Shown here in pieces: positions 1-6,747 of a stretch of 6,856 nt of DNA. The notes under the pieces were generated by a model. It was not told the DNA's origin, did not search any database, and was given only the letters and a program-made list of their open reading frames with translations. The stretch is from Arsenophonus sp052171895 (GTDB lineage: Bacteria; Pseudomonadota; Gammaproteobacteria; Enterobacterales; Enterobacteriaceae), in assembly GCA_052171895.1 (NCBI GenBank), contig JBQMRN010000027.1:1-6856 (forward strand), in the 5' to 3' direction. Both the position numbers and the translations under genes were made by a program. Within the stretch, counting starts at the first letter, position 1; every line of letters begins with the position of its first letter.

Positions 1-1376
1 AGCTGATCAATATCCCCCACAAACAGTAACGCTGAATGATTAGGTAATGCGCGTAATAATTTATTCATCAATACAATATCAATCATTGAGGATTCGTCAA
101 TAACTAGTAATTTGGTATTAATAGGGTTGTCAGCATTGTGTTTAAAATTAAATTGTAAGGGATCAAAATCTAGAAGACGATGAATGGTAGTGGCATTTTC
201 TTTAGTTGATTCGCTCAATCGTTTAGCAGCTCGTCCTGTTGGCGCACAAAGCGTTGGTTTTATCCCTTTAGTTTTTAGAATACGTAAGATACTGTTAATC
301 ACCGTAGTCTTTCCAACGCCAGGCCCGCCTGTTATGACACTCACCTTGCTTTTTAAGGTTTTTTCGATAGCACTCTTTTGCGTATAGGATAACGTTATCT
401 TATTTTGTTTCTCAACCCATGGAATAGTTTTTTCTAGTGCGATATTCTCCCAGGGAAGTGTTTCAGAAATCAACCGCTTTAAATGACCTGCAACACCTTG
501 TTCAGAAAAAGCTAATGACGACAGAAATATCCAAATTTCATTTTCAACAGATTGTAAAACAATCCGGCGTTCTGTTAATTCAATCTCAATGGCCTGGCGT
601 ATAATGTCTTCATGAATATTCAGTAATCGATGGGTTTTATTAATTAATTCCCCTTGTTCTTCTGCACAATGACCCTGATTAGACAATTCCTCTAAAATAT
701 GACGGATACCGGCTTGAGCACGAATCAGAGATTGTGTATCAACACCTAGGTTTTGTGCGATTTGATCAGCTGTTTTAAACCCAATACCATAGATATCAAT
801 CGAGAGTTTATAAGGATTTTCCCGTATTTTAAAAATTGCCGATTCACCGTAGGTTTTATATATACGAATGGCTCTTGAGGTTCCGATACCATGAGATTGT
901 AAGAAAACCATGATTTCCCTGACCACTTTTTGTTCTGCCAAAGCAGAACTAATCTTTTGCTGTCGTTTTTTCCCAATACCTTTAACTTCAAATAATTTAT
1001 CAGGGTGCTGTTCAATAATATCAAAAATATTTACGCCAAAGGATTTGATAAGTTGTTTGGCAAAAACTGGGCCTATCCCTTTAACCATGCCTGAACCTAG
1101 ATATTTTTCCATGCCTTCCAGAGTTGTAGGAACAATAGTTTTTATATGATGGGTTTTAAACTGTAGGCCATAATTAACGTCGTTAAGCCAGGTACCTATA
1201 CATTCAATATATTCCCCAGCAGTAATAGAAGCGGTATTACCCGTTACAGTAATTAAATCTTTGTGTGCGGAAACCTTAGCTTTAATAACAAAAAAGCCGG
1301 ATCTCTCACTATGAAAAGTGACGCGTTCAACAACCCCTTCAAGGAATTGCGGTGATTGAAATTGACTATTTTTCAT
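1..1376 (-). CDS. recD2: RecD2-type ATP-dependent DNA helicase, N-terminal 458 residues (C-terminus beyond window)
   Basis: The minus-strand frame is open from the ATG at 1376-1374 to the window edge. An in-frame TAG lies two codons upstream, so this is the first possible start; no good Shine-Dalgarno precedes it. Seen in the protein: an N-terminal OB-like region (about 1-85); helix-hairpin-helix stretches typical of RecD2 (MVKGIGP at 97, VKGIGKKR at 131, IYGIGFKTADQIA at 195); Walker A GGPGVGKTT at 350-358; motif Ia CAPTGRAAKRL at 377-387; a Walker B-type DESSM at 427-431; and VGDIDQ at 453-458, where the window ends. The family is usually about 700-800 residues, so roughly the last third is missing. 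RecD2 proteins are superfamily 1B helicases that move 5' to 3' on single-stranded DNA and act in repair; unlike RecD of RecBCD they carry this long N-terminal extension and often occur without RecB and RecC. No frameshift or stop was found across all 458 codons, in contrast to the wreckage upstream. Confidence 0.96.
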   Translation of the reverse strand, partial: MKNSQFQSPQFLEGVVERVTFHSERSGFFVIKAKVSAHKDLITVTGNTASITAGEYIECIGTWLNDVNYGLQFKTHHIKTIVPTTLEGMEKYLGSGMVKGIGPVFAKQLIKSFGVNIFDIIEQHPDKLFEVKGIGKKRQQKISSALAEQKVVREIMVFLQSHGIGTSRAIRIYKTYGESAIFKIRENPYKLSIDIYGIGFKTADQIAQNLGVDTQSLIRAQAGIRHILEELSNQGHCAEEQGELINKTHRLLNIHEDIIRQAIEIELTERRIVLQSVENEIWIFLSSLAFSEQGVAGHLKRLISETLPWENIALEKTIPWVEKQNKITLSYTQKSAIEKTLKSKVSVITGGPGVGKTTVINSILRILKTKGIKPTLCAPTGRAAKRLSESTKENATTIHRLLDFDPLQFNFKHNADNPINTKLLVIDESSMIDIVLMNKLLRALPNHSALLFVGDIDQ

Positions 1377-1483
1377 GAACTATTTCAAGGAGAATATAAT
1401 TAAAATTAGCCTTTAGAATTTTTACTTATTTTATCAAAATTAAGGCATATCAAATGCAGAGACAATAAAAGCAAAATGGATAA
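1377..1483 (-). other. recD2 upstream region, cut off by the IS256-family relic
   Basis: Only about 107 bp separate the recD2 start from the outer inverted repeat of the IS256-family relic. The segment is very AT-rich. On the minus strand a TTGATA (1453-1448) precedes TAAAAT (1433-1428), but the 14 bp gap is too short for a confident sigma-70 promoter. An AAGGAG lies near the start codon at 1387-1392 but on the plus strand, so it cannot serve recD2. Whether the native promoter survives here, or transcription now comes from the relic, cannot be told from the sequence. Confidence 0.4.
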
Positions 1484-1508
1484 AAGTTATTAGTAAATCT
1501 GATGTATG
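1484..1508 (+). repeat. Outer terminal inverted repeat of relic A
   Basis: The repeat begins AAGTTAT and ends GATGTATG. Compared with the inner ends of relics A and B (GAGTTATG ... TATATG or GTGTATG), it shares AGTTAT at the tip and TGTATG at the base, with a one-base length difference between them. It also resembles the reverse complement of the right end of relic B (6489-6513), which supports all four as ends of one element family. Confidence 0.65.
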
Positions 1509-1517
1509 GCGGTTAGG

Positions 1518-2727
1518 TTCCTCAGCTATGATACTTCGTAAATTTATTCTCCATCCTTAAATTTGAGGTTATTTACCAACAGGATCAGAAGGCTAAATCT
1601 CCTTATCCGATTCCAGCTTTTCTGAGCAAACTGTAGCAGCTTAAATAGCATTGAAAGGGTTGTGTTTTTTTCGAAATACAGTTCTTCCTAAGTCGGATTC
1701 GTCGTTCTTATTGATGCGCAGTACTTTGATTGGAAGTGCTAGAATGCCAGTAATTCTTCTCGATCTTTATCCACGTATCTTCATCGTTGGAAGATACTTT
1801 ACTAAAAACATTACCAACAAAAACATCAATGGGTTTATGAGCGGTATGCCGATTCTCTCCTAGCCAGAGCCTCCCCAGCAGCTCAGCATTAACTTTCAGT
1901 TGCATACTTTTTTTGGGAATGAAGCCAACAGATTAGCTGTTTTGTGTACCCAAAACAGCGCTAGTGCTGTGTGTTCGCTAATATCTTTGCCATTGGATTA
2001 TAAAAACAAATGACATTCTTTCTACCGTAATAAGACTAGTAGATATGCTTAAGCCACGCGCTCACAGGGCATTAAGAAGTTCTGGCCAGTTCGCTTCTGA
2101 CTCTCAATAAGCATCTTCGGTGGTAACTACCTTTTTACGTCGATGCTCAGTGATACCGATAATACCAGCAAGCAAAAGCGATATCATCTTACCTGACAAG
2201 ATTGTATATCCTATCGGCTAAGAAATAAACGTAGTAGTATCGTTAAATACTGCAGGCACCATTACCTGTGTCTTTACCCCATTACTGTTTCAGTCTGTTG
2301 TTGCTACTACATAGAGCATGTGCTTTTCACTGAAAGTACCCCTAGAGCTTTCTGAAAATCACCGGTGGGGATATGGCTCGCAGGTATAGGCATAGTAACA
2401 ACTCTTCGCCGATTTGCATGCTTCAAATAAGGTGATAGCAACGAGCTATTGAAGCATATTCTGTTGCCGCTATGATCCTCTGACCTTAGGCACTTTAATC
2501 TCAACATTGCCAATATCTATATAAGTTCGCTATGAGAAATAACCATTAATGACAACGGCATGAGGCCTGTCGAGAAGGCGGCGTTCAACATATTGTTGGA
2601 GCATGCCTTCGAGCTCATTCTCAACGGCGGTAGCTATCAGGTGCTTAATATCATTAAGGATGAGTTCATGCAAGAGATCACAGGTAATATTTTGTTTCGC
2701 AGATACATGTATGGTAAACTTTTTCAT
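1518..2727 (-). pseudogene. IS256-family DDE transposase, relic A (multiple stops and frameshifts)
   Basis: Joined reading frames recover most of an IS256-family (mutator-type) transposase. The start ATG is at 2727-2725, and the first 65 codons are open up to a TAG at 2532-2530. A frameshift follows within KVPKVR, and the next frame gives DHSGNRICFNSS and later PTGDFQKAL (2307 to about 2490). Next come YVYFLADRIY, with the first catalytic Asp codon at 2215-2213, and the block around NWPELLNAL, which holds TGA stops at 2106-2104 and 2064-2062. The family signature FWVHKTAN is at 1955-1932. It continues through SMQLKVNAELL and NRHTAHKP into a region matching the KDREELL part of relic B. About 41 bp carrying the catalytic Glu of the NPIES motif are deleted near 1690. 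The C-terminus is recognisable as NLKFKDGE-like sequence. With the Glu codon gone and many frame breaks it cannot make an active enzyme. Confidence 0.88.
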
Positions 2728-2801
2728 GGTATATCATCTCTATATTGTTGAAATTATTCGCGAAACAAATAAGCAGGATATGCTGCCATCTCTAAAAATC
2801 T

Positions 2802-2825
2802 CATATACCAAAATAAGCATAACTC
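2802..2825 (-). repeat. Inner terminal inverted repeat of relic A
   Basis: Read on the minus strand it begins GAGTTATG and ends with TATATG. It nearly matches the inner end of relic B at 3253-3276, and similarity between the two relics stops just outside it, which fixes the element boundary. Confidence 0.75.
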
Positions 2826-3252
2826 CTTTAAGGTTATTAAATAACAGGATTTATCCAAAAGATATTCATAAAGGAACGATTTATTTATTAATACCGATTT
2901 CTCCGCCAAAATTTTAGAAGGAATTAATTTAATCGAAGCACATTTTTTGTTAAATGTAAATTTAAAAAGAACAGAGTTATCCAGAGTTAATCGGCAAAAC
3001 TAGTATAATATATATAAATATTTGATAATAAAAGATTAATTAAATAAAAATTAAAAAACGACATTTAAATATGAAAAATTAGATTCAATATTGTTAGAAA
3101 AGCTACACTAATCTGCTGTTAATTTTGATCACAGCACAGTTACTCGCCTAAATCTATCTGTCACATCCATCCCGGGAAATAGTATAGTTCTTTTGAAGAA
3201 TTCAGGTTTAACATTGAACTAATCTTTTATAGACTCCAAATAGGTTTTTTAC
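2826..3252. other. AT-rich spacer between the two head-to-head relics; no gene supported
   Basis: This segment is not part of either relic and is strongly AT-rich, especially 3000-3080. The only coding-like stretch is 43 open plus-strand codons (2872-3003, ending TAG) with no plausible start; it reads SAKILEGINLIEAHF in the middle and could be the tail of a lost gene or chance. A TATAAT occurs at 3004-3009 without a recognisable -35 partner. No RNA gene or clear terminator was seen. Confidence 0.6.
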
Positions 3253-3276
3253 GAGTTATGATAATTTTGGTGTATG
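3253..3276 (+). repeat. Left terminal inverted repeat of relic B
   Basis: It starts GAGTTATG and ends GTGTATG. It pairs with 6489-6513 (CATACAC ... TCATAATTC) at the other end of the proposed split element. The eight bases before it, TTTTTTAC, resemble CTTATTAC at the far end (6513-6520), 6 of 8 matching, a weak hint of a target duplication. Confidence 0.65.
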
Positions 3277-3350
3277 AGATTTTTGTGGATGGCAGCATAT
3301 CCTGCTTATTTGTTTCGCGAATAATTTCAACAACATAGAGATGATATACC

Positions 3351-4240
3351 ATCAAAAAGTTTATCATACAGGTATCCGCGAAACAAAATATTACCTGTGA
3401 TCTCTTGCATGAACTCATCCTTAATGATATTAAGCACCTGATAGCTACCGCCGTTGAGAATGAGCTCGAAAAGGCATGCTGCAACAATATGTTGAACGCC
3501 GCCTTCTTGAACAGGCCTCATATCGTTGTCAATAATGGTTATTTCTCATAGCGAACTTATATAGATATTCGCGATATTGAGATTGAAGTGCCTAATGCCA
3601 ATTGAGATTGCAGTGGCAACGGAATATGCTTTAACAACTTGTTGCTACCGCGTTATCTGAAACGTCCAAAGAGTCTAAAAGAGTTGCTACCATGGCTCTA
3701 GCTGCAATGCATATGTTCCATCGGTGATTTTTACCAAAGCCTTGGTGGCTAGCTTCTCGCTAAAACAGAAATGGCTTGAAGAGAAGAGGCAATGGTGCCT
3801 GCATGATTTAAGCGATACACGCTACGTTTATTTCTTGCTCGATAGTATATATACTTCTGTCAAGCAGGATGATCGCCTTTGCCACGCTGCTCATTATCCG
3901 CATCACTAAGCATGGACACGTAAGGAAAGCTAGTTGCGGTCGAAGATGGTTATTGAGGATCAGAAGTGAACTGGCCCGAACTTCTTAATACCCTGTGAGC
4001 GCGTGGCTTAAGCATATCTACTAGGCTTACTACGGCAGAAAGAATGTCCTTTGTTTTTATAATCTAATGGTAAAAATATTACCGAACACGCAGCACTAGC
4101 GCTGTTTGGGTACACAAAACATCTAATGTGCTGGCTTCATTCACAAAAAGCATTCAATCAAAAGTTAAAGCTTAGCTGCGCGGGAGCTCTAGCAGCAGAG
4201 AAGAGAGGCATGATCCTGCTAATAAATCCTTTGATGGTTA
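3351..4240 (+). pseudogene. IS256-family DDE transposase, relic B, N-terminal and central part
   Basis: At the position of relic A's start codon this copy has ATC (3351-3353), so the start is lost. The first codons give IKKFIIQVSAKQNITCDLL; insertions of two and one bases put a short stretch out of frame, then the frame returns at NNGYFS followed by TAG (3549-3551), the same stop as in relic A. Further on, NLLLPRYLKRPKS and KELLPW are readable. An open stretch at 3724-3909 gives KQKWLEEKRQW, DLSDTRYVYF and LLDSIY; the Asp at 3841-3843 matches the first catalytic Asp of the family. VEDGY is followed by TGA (3954-3956), then NWPELLNTL and another TGA (3996-3998). WVHKTSNVLASF begins at 4107 and runs to a TAG at 4173-4175. 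The expected second-Asp motif (GDGA-like) before WVHKT is not recognisable. The catalytic Glu lies in the separated 3' part. Confidence 0.88.
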
Positions 4241-4413
4241 GAAAATTAAATCGATCTTTAAGAAAAGAGAAAAGCCATCCATATTTCTAAAAGGCGATAG
4301 AAGCGGTTTAGTAAGTCTATTATTGTAAGTTAAAATTTCATCGGAGTATGTATTTTTTTTGACCTAATGCACTAATTCTAGAGACATTAACTATAGGTTT
4401 GGCTTAATAACAC
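4241..4413. other. Short stretch between relic B 5' part and the IS91-family relic; no gene
   Basis: No open frame or family motif was recognised here. It probably contains the left junction of the insertion that split relic B and the downstream flank of the IS91-family transposase, whose reading frame ends with TGA at 4416-4414. The exact junction cannot be placed by eye. Confidence 0.4.
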
Positions 4414-5500
4414 TCATTTTTCTATTTTATAGATTCTTTCTGATAAGAATTTTGTCGACTTGCCTGTTTGCCAAGATCAAGGTCGATAAAAAGTAGCCTG
4501 GTGTGTGTCCCTACACAAAATGCATTTATACGGTTCTGTGCGCAGGAATTCTTTCATCAGAAAGGCAAACTCCGGTTTTTCCGTTTTTTTACGAACCTTC
4601 TCATCTCTAGAGACTTATACACCTTCAGTAATAATGTGCCTCATTTGTGATTCGATAAGAAACCATAGTAATGCACCATTTTAAAATCCATCGCCAGAAT
4701 ATGGCTAATAATAGCGCTCAAAGTATTTTTACGCTATATCACGCCCATTTCGTTTTTTTAGTTAACTGCACTTTTCCAGTAACCTCCTTCGTACTGTGCC
4801 TTCAGGTAACGCTCACATTCCTTCCTTACACGAATATGCTCCAAACAAGGAGAAGAAGACCAAAAGTAGGATTTATCAGGTTATAGATGTAGCGCAGCAG
4901 CCGGATAACAGCGCTTTACCAAATTACTTTAATTGTTCTTTTTTTTGAAAAACAGTTCATGTCATACAGAATGTTTAATATCTATAGCGCCACGGGTGAC
5001 GGAGACATGAACAAGAAGATGTTGATTGAGTTGTTAACCAAATAAGTGTCCAAGGTACAGAAGATACCAATTTCGATATCCTGTTTTCGTGCCCCCTGTA
5101 GTATAGCGTGGGTGGTTGCAAGAAACAGAATGTTAAGTTTTAGCTAGTTATTATTGAAAAAGGCTAAAGAAGATGGGGTATAGTAATACTAATGTATTAC
5201 CAGTTGCAGTTTGATAAAATATGAACCTGTTATACTAACCACTGTTACGTGGCTTTGAAACCGTATGAACTGCAGGCTTTTGACTTACAGGTTTAGCAGA
5301 AAAAACGGCAGTGGGAACCAATTCAGGATAGAGGCAGAAGCAGTATTGCCAGAGAAGATACCAGCCTATGGCAGCACATCTGCAGCAGGTAAGCATTCGT
5401 TAGATAGATAGACGGATCCATGAATTAACACTTTTACTATGTTTTTCAAAAAAATTATTCCAGTCATTATCAATACTGAAAAACACTTTTTTAGTTTTCC
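4414..5500 (-). pseudogene. IS91-family (HUH/Y2 rolling-circle) transposase relic
   Basis: Reading all three minus-strand frames in turn recovers an IS91-family transposase from end to end. N-terminal part: SIDNDWNNFFEKHSKSVNSW (from about 5480), then RMLTC. Zinc-binding region: HCRFFC*TCKSKACSSYG, then FKAT*QWLV (about 5313-5230), in which the Cys expected after CSS is Tyr (codon 5265-5263). Next TPSSLAFFNNN, then ATTHAIL and DIEIGIFCTLDTYL (5179 to about 5045). HUH region: LNQHLLVHVSVTRGAID (5030-4980), in which the first His of the HUH pair reads Leu (5015-5013). Then FFKK, RTIKVIW, SAVIRLLRYIYNLINP, CLEHIRVRKE and ERYLKAQYE. About 40-50 residues are missing near 4750, including the segment that holds the two catalytic tyrosines. 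The C-terminal part follows: TLSAIISHILAMDFKMVHYY, GFLSNHK, LLLKVYKSLEM, a frameshift at 4596, KPEFAFLMKEFLRTEPYKC with the CILC zinc pair, and KFLSERIYKIEK ending at 4414. At least eight stops and several frameshifts make it dead. Family membership rests on recalled consensus, not a search. Confidence 0.88.
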
Positions 5501-6120
5501 TGGGGAATTTATATATCTAGGTAATTTAGCCTCTTGGTATCTTGCCAGAAAAATAGAAATTGTCATACTGTTCACATTTATCAGGTCTATCAGACAAGTT
5601 ATCTTTGTGTTTGTTTCAGGTGGGTGAAAGGAGATGAGGATTATTCCTAGTTTTCTATAGATTAGATGATGACTTCATCGGCAAGCATATTTTCATTCAT
5701 TGCCCTGCCTCATAAATGCAGTTGTATCCAGTTTCATCGGCTTGGTATTGGTGGTTGCTCAAAACCAAGAATAATTGTAAGAAACGGATAATATTTGGCT
5801 GTTTATAAAAATTGGAGACCGAGAGTCTCGGACATATTCTTGTATGGCCCATTTTGGTGTCATAAAAATTCAGTCGGTTTGTCATCATCAACTTCGGGAT
5901 GGAGATTATAAAGCGCTTCGGATAAACAGGAGGTATACACGTAAAGTCTCATGTTGTTTTCTTGATTTTACCAGCTTTGCTTTCTAGGAGATTTATTCCG
6001 ATCCATCTGGATGAATTACTGAAAAATTAACATATCGCAAAATATAAAAAAGTACTCAGATCATTAACGTCCACGAAGCAGTGTATAGAGCTGCGTGCCG
6101 ATCACACCTACTGTGCTATG
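5501..6120. other. Unassigned degraded stretch; no intact gene
   Basis: About 620 bp with no convincing gene. The part nearest 5500 is likely the upstream flank of the IS91-family transposase. On the plus strand, scattered fragments between about 5700 and 5960 (WLLKTKNNCKKR; GDRESRTYS in another frame; TSGWRL then DKQEVYT in a third) faintly recall IS1-family InsB order (a W/K-rich block, then GDR or GER, then TDGW). No catalytic DE pair or zinc finger was found, so I do not call it. Weak resemblance to relic B around 6060-6120 might be chance. It probably holds one or more further insertion-sequence remnants. Confidence 0.3.
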
Positions 6121-6127
6121 TTCATGT

Positions 6128-6477
6128 TTTGTTAGCAATGTTTTAGCTAAGTATCCTGCAGCGATGAAAAAATTGGAGAAAGATCGAGAAGAACTGCTGA
6201 TATTCTATGACTTATCGTTGGAGCGCTTGGCGTCAAATAAGAACGACAAATCCGATTGAATCGGCTTTTGCGACAGTAAAGTAAGGCTTCTATCGCCGCG
6301 TGAAGAACTGTAGTTCAAAAACAATAATCCTTTCAATAGTATTTTAGTTGATCCAAATTACTCATAAAAGTTGGAACAGGCTAAGTGGATTTATCTGGTG
6401 TGGACACTCCACTGCTAAACAAGTTCCAATTTAAGGATGAAGAACAGATTCACAAAGCATTAGAGCGAAACGTGTAG
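6128..6477 (+). pseudogene. IS256-family transposase, C-terminal part with the catalytic Glu motif
   Basis: The frame beginning at 6128 reads FVSNVLAKYPAAMKKLEKDR, then EELLIFYDLSLERLAS. An extra A in the run at 6235-6237 then shifts the frame. Removing it gives IRTTNPIESAFATVK (6237-6281), the conserved IS256-family block holding the catalytic Glu, which relic A has lost. A TAA follows directly (6282-6284), then a degraded stretch with WIYL. The C-terminal tail is readable again from 6415: LNKFQFKDEEQIHKALERNV, ending at TAG 6475-6477. Together with 3351-4240 this would make a full-length but dead transposase. Family assignment is firm; that the two parts were once one gene is inferred from position, orientation and complementary coverage. 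Confidence 0.87.
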
Positions 6478-6488
6478 CCTGTGACCGC

Positions 6489-6513
6489 CATACACTAGAT
6501 TTGCTCATAATTC
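6489..6513 (-). repeat. Right terminal inverted repeat of relic B
   Basis: On the plus strand it reads CATACAC, a few mismatched bases, then TCATAATTC. This is the imperfect reverse complement of the left end at 3253-3276, and it also matches the outer end of relic A (1484-1508). Confidence 0.65.
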
Positions 6514-6747
6514 TTATTACTAATAAGATATAGTGATAAAAAACACTAAATTATTTAAATAAACCGAGCCATTATAAATAGTTTATTCTTTTAAATTATA
6601 AAAATGGAAATTATGAATAAGCTGGTACTAAAAATTAAGCGTATAGTCAAAAGTTTTAACCTAAATTATTTAGCTGAATGAAGTAGAGTGTATGAGAAAT
6701 AATGCTTTTATAATTGATAGGTATTAAAGACTTATATGGAGATGATT
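6514..6747 (+). promoter_or_regulatory. AT-rich leader of the lipoprotein gene with a candidate -10 box
   Basis: No gene is seen in this gap. A perfect TATAAT lies at 6709-6714, about 33 bp before the chosen start codon; no good -35 hexamer is found 16-18 bp upstream, so the promoter call is tentative. A Shine-Dalgarno GGAG at 6738-6741 sits six bases before the ATG at 6748 and decides the start over in-frame ATGs at 6736 and 6742. Confidence 0.35.

Larger units (their letters stand above)
1484..2825 (-). mobile_element. IS256-family insertion sequence relic A (nearly full length, dead)
   Basis: The element is bounded by imperfect inverted repeats of about 24-25 bp (1484-1508 and 2802-2825) and is about 1342 bp long, normal for IS256 relatives once an internal deletion of about 41 bp is allowed for. 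It holds one transposase pseudogene reading leftward, toward recD2. No convincing 8-9 bp target duplication is visible: the eight bases before the left end are ATGGATAA and those after the right end are CTTTAAGG. This suggests an old insertion or later rearrangement at one side. Confidence 0.85.
2530..3551. repeat. Large inverted repeat formed by the 5' ends of the two IS256-family relics
   Basis: The stretch 2530-2825 is the inverted counterpart of 3253-3551, with a spacer of 427 bp. By eye the arms differ at only about a dozen places over roughly 265 aligned bases, including one single-base and one two-base insertion in the right arm. Similarity continues outward on both sides through the rest of the elements, to about 1830 on the left and about 4240 on the right, but at clearly lower identity in parts. 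Confidence 0.93.
3253..4240 (+). mobile_element. IS256-family relic B, 5' part
   Basis: The left end is fixed by the inverted repeat at 3253-3276 (GAGTTATG ... GTGTATG). The sequence is the inverted, diverged counterpart of relic A from 2825 down to about 1830. Clear similarity fades just after TTTGATGG (4231-4238), about 985 bp into the element. The missing last third appears at 6121-6513 in the same orientation, so this is best read as one element opened by a later insertion. A separately truncated copy is the alternative. Confidence 0.8.
6121..6513 (+). mobile_element. IS256-family relic B, 3' part
   Basis: From about 6121 the sequence matches the last third of relic A (reverse complement of 1830-1484) up to a terminal inverted repeat at 6489-6513. 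Clear similarity begins (TTCATGTTTTGTTAGC) at the same element position where the 5' part at 4240 stops. The lengths add up: about 985 plus 390 gives about 1375 bp, against about 1383 bp for relic A with its deletion restored. This supports one element split by an insertion of about 1.88 kb. Confidence 0.75.

Noticed and set aside
184..1149. Open frames at 184-387 and 910-1149 (plus) and 746-1024 (minus, other frame)
   Set aside because: All lie within the continuous, motif-bearing recD2 frame and are out-of-frame or antisense shadows.
2560..2917. Plus-strand open frames at 2560-2751 and 2603-2917
   Set aside because: They are antisense shadows of the well-conserved start of relic A's transposase; the same protein reappears antisense to relic B at 3227-3521.
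2851..2985. Possible replication origin in the AT-rich spacer (TTATCCAAA at 2851, TTATCCAGA at 2977)
   Set aside because: Only two one-mismatch DnaA-box-like words, with no cluster, no iterons and no adjacent replication gene; expected by chance in AT-rich DNA.
3227..3521. Minus-strand open frames opposite the start of relic B
   Set aside because: They are the mirror image of the plus-strand shadows over relic A, and exist because the inverted arms are nearly identical.
2062..3998. UGA recoding (as Trp or selenocysteine) as an explanation of the shared in-frame TGA codons
   Set aside because: The family has Arg at the first site, other stops in the same genes are TAG and TAA, and frameshifts and deletions are present; recD2 reads normally with standard codons.
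4468..4886. Plus-strand open frames at 4468-4650 and 4671-4886
   Set aside because: They are antisense to the C-terminal half of the IS91-family transposase, which is recognisable on the minus strand in the same positions.
5439..5627. Plus-strand open frame with a hydrophobic-looking product
   Set aside because: It overlaps the N-terminal part of the IS91-family relic on the opposite strand, has no ribosome binding site and no recognisable motif.
5697..5891. Minus-strand 64-codon open frame
   Set aside because: No ribosome binding site or family motif; it lies in degraded sequence where plus-strand fragments look slightly more protein-like.
1484..6513. Working composite transposon with IS256-family ends
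   Set aside because: Both transposases are dead, the region between the elements carries no intact cargo gene, and no convincing target duplication surrounds the whole.
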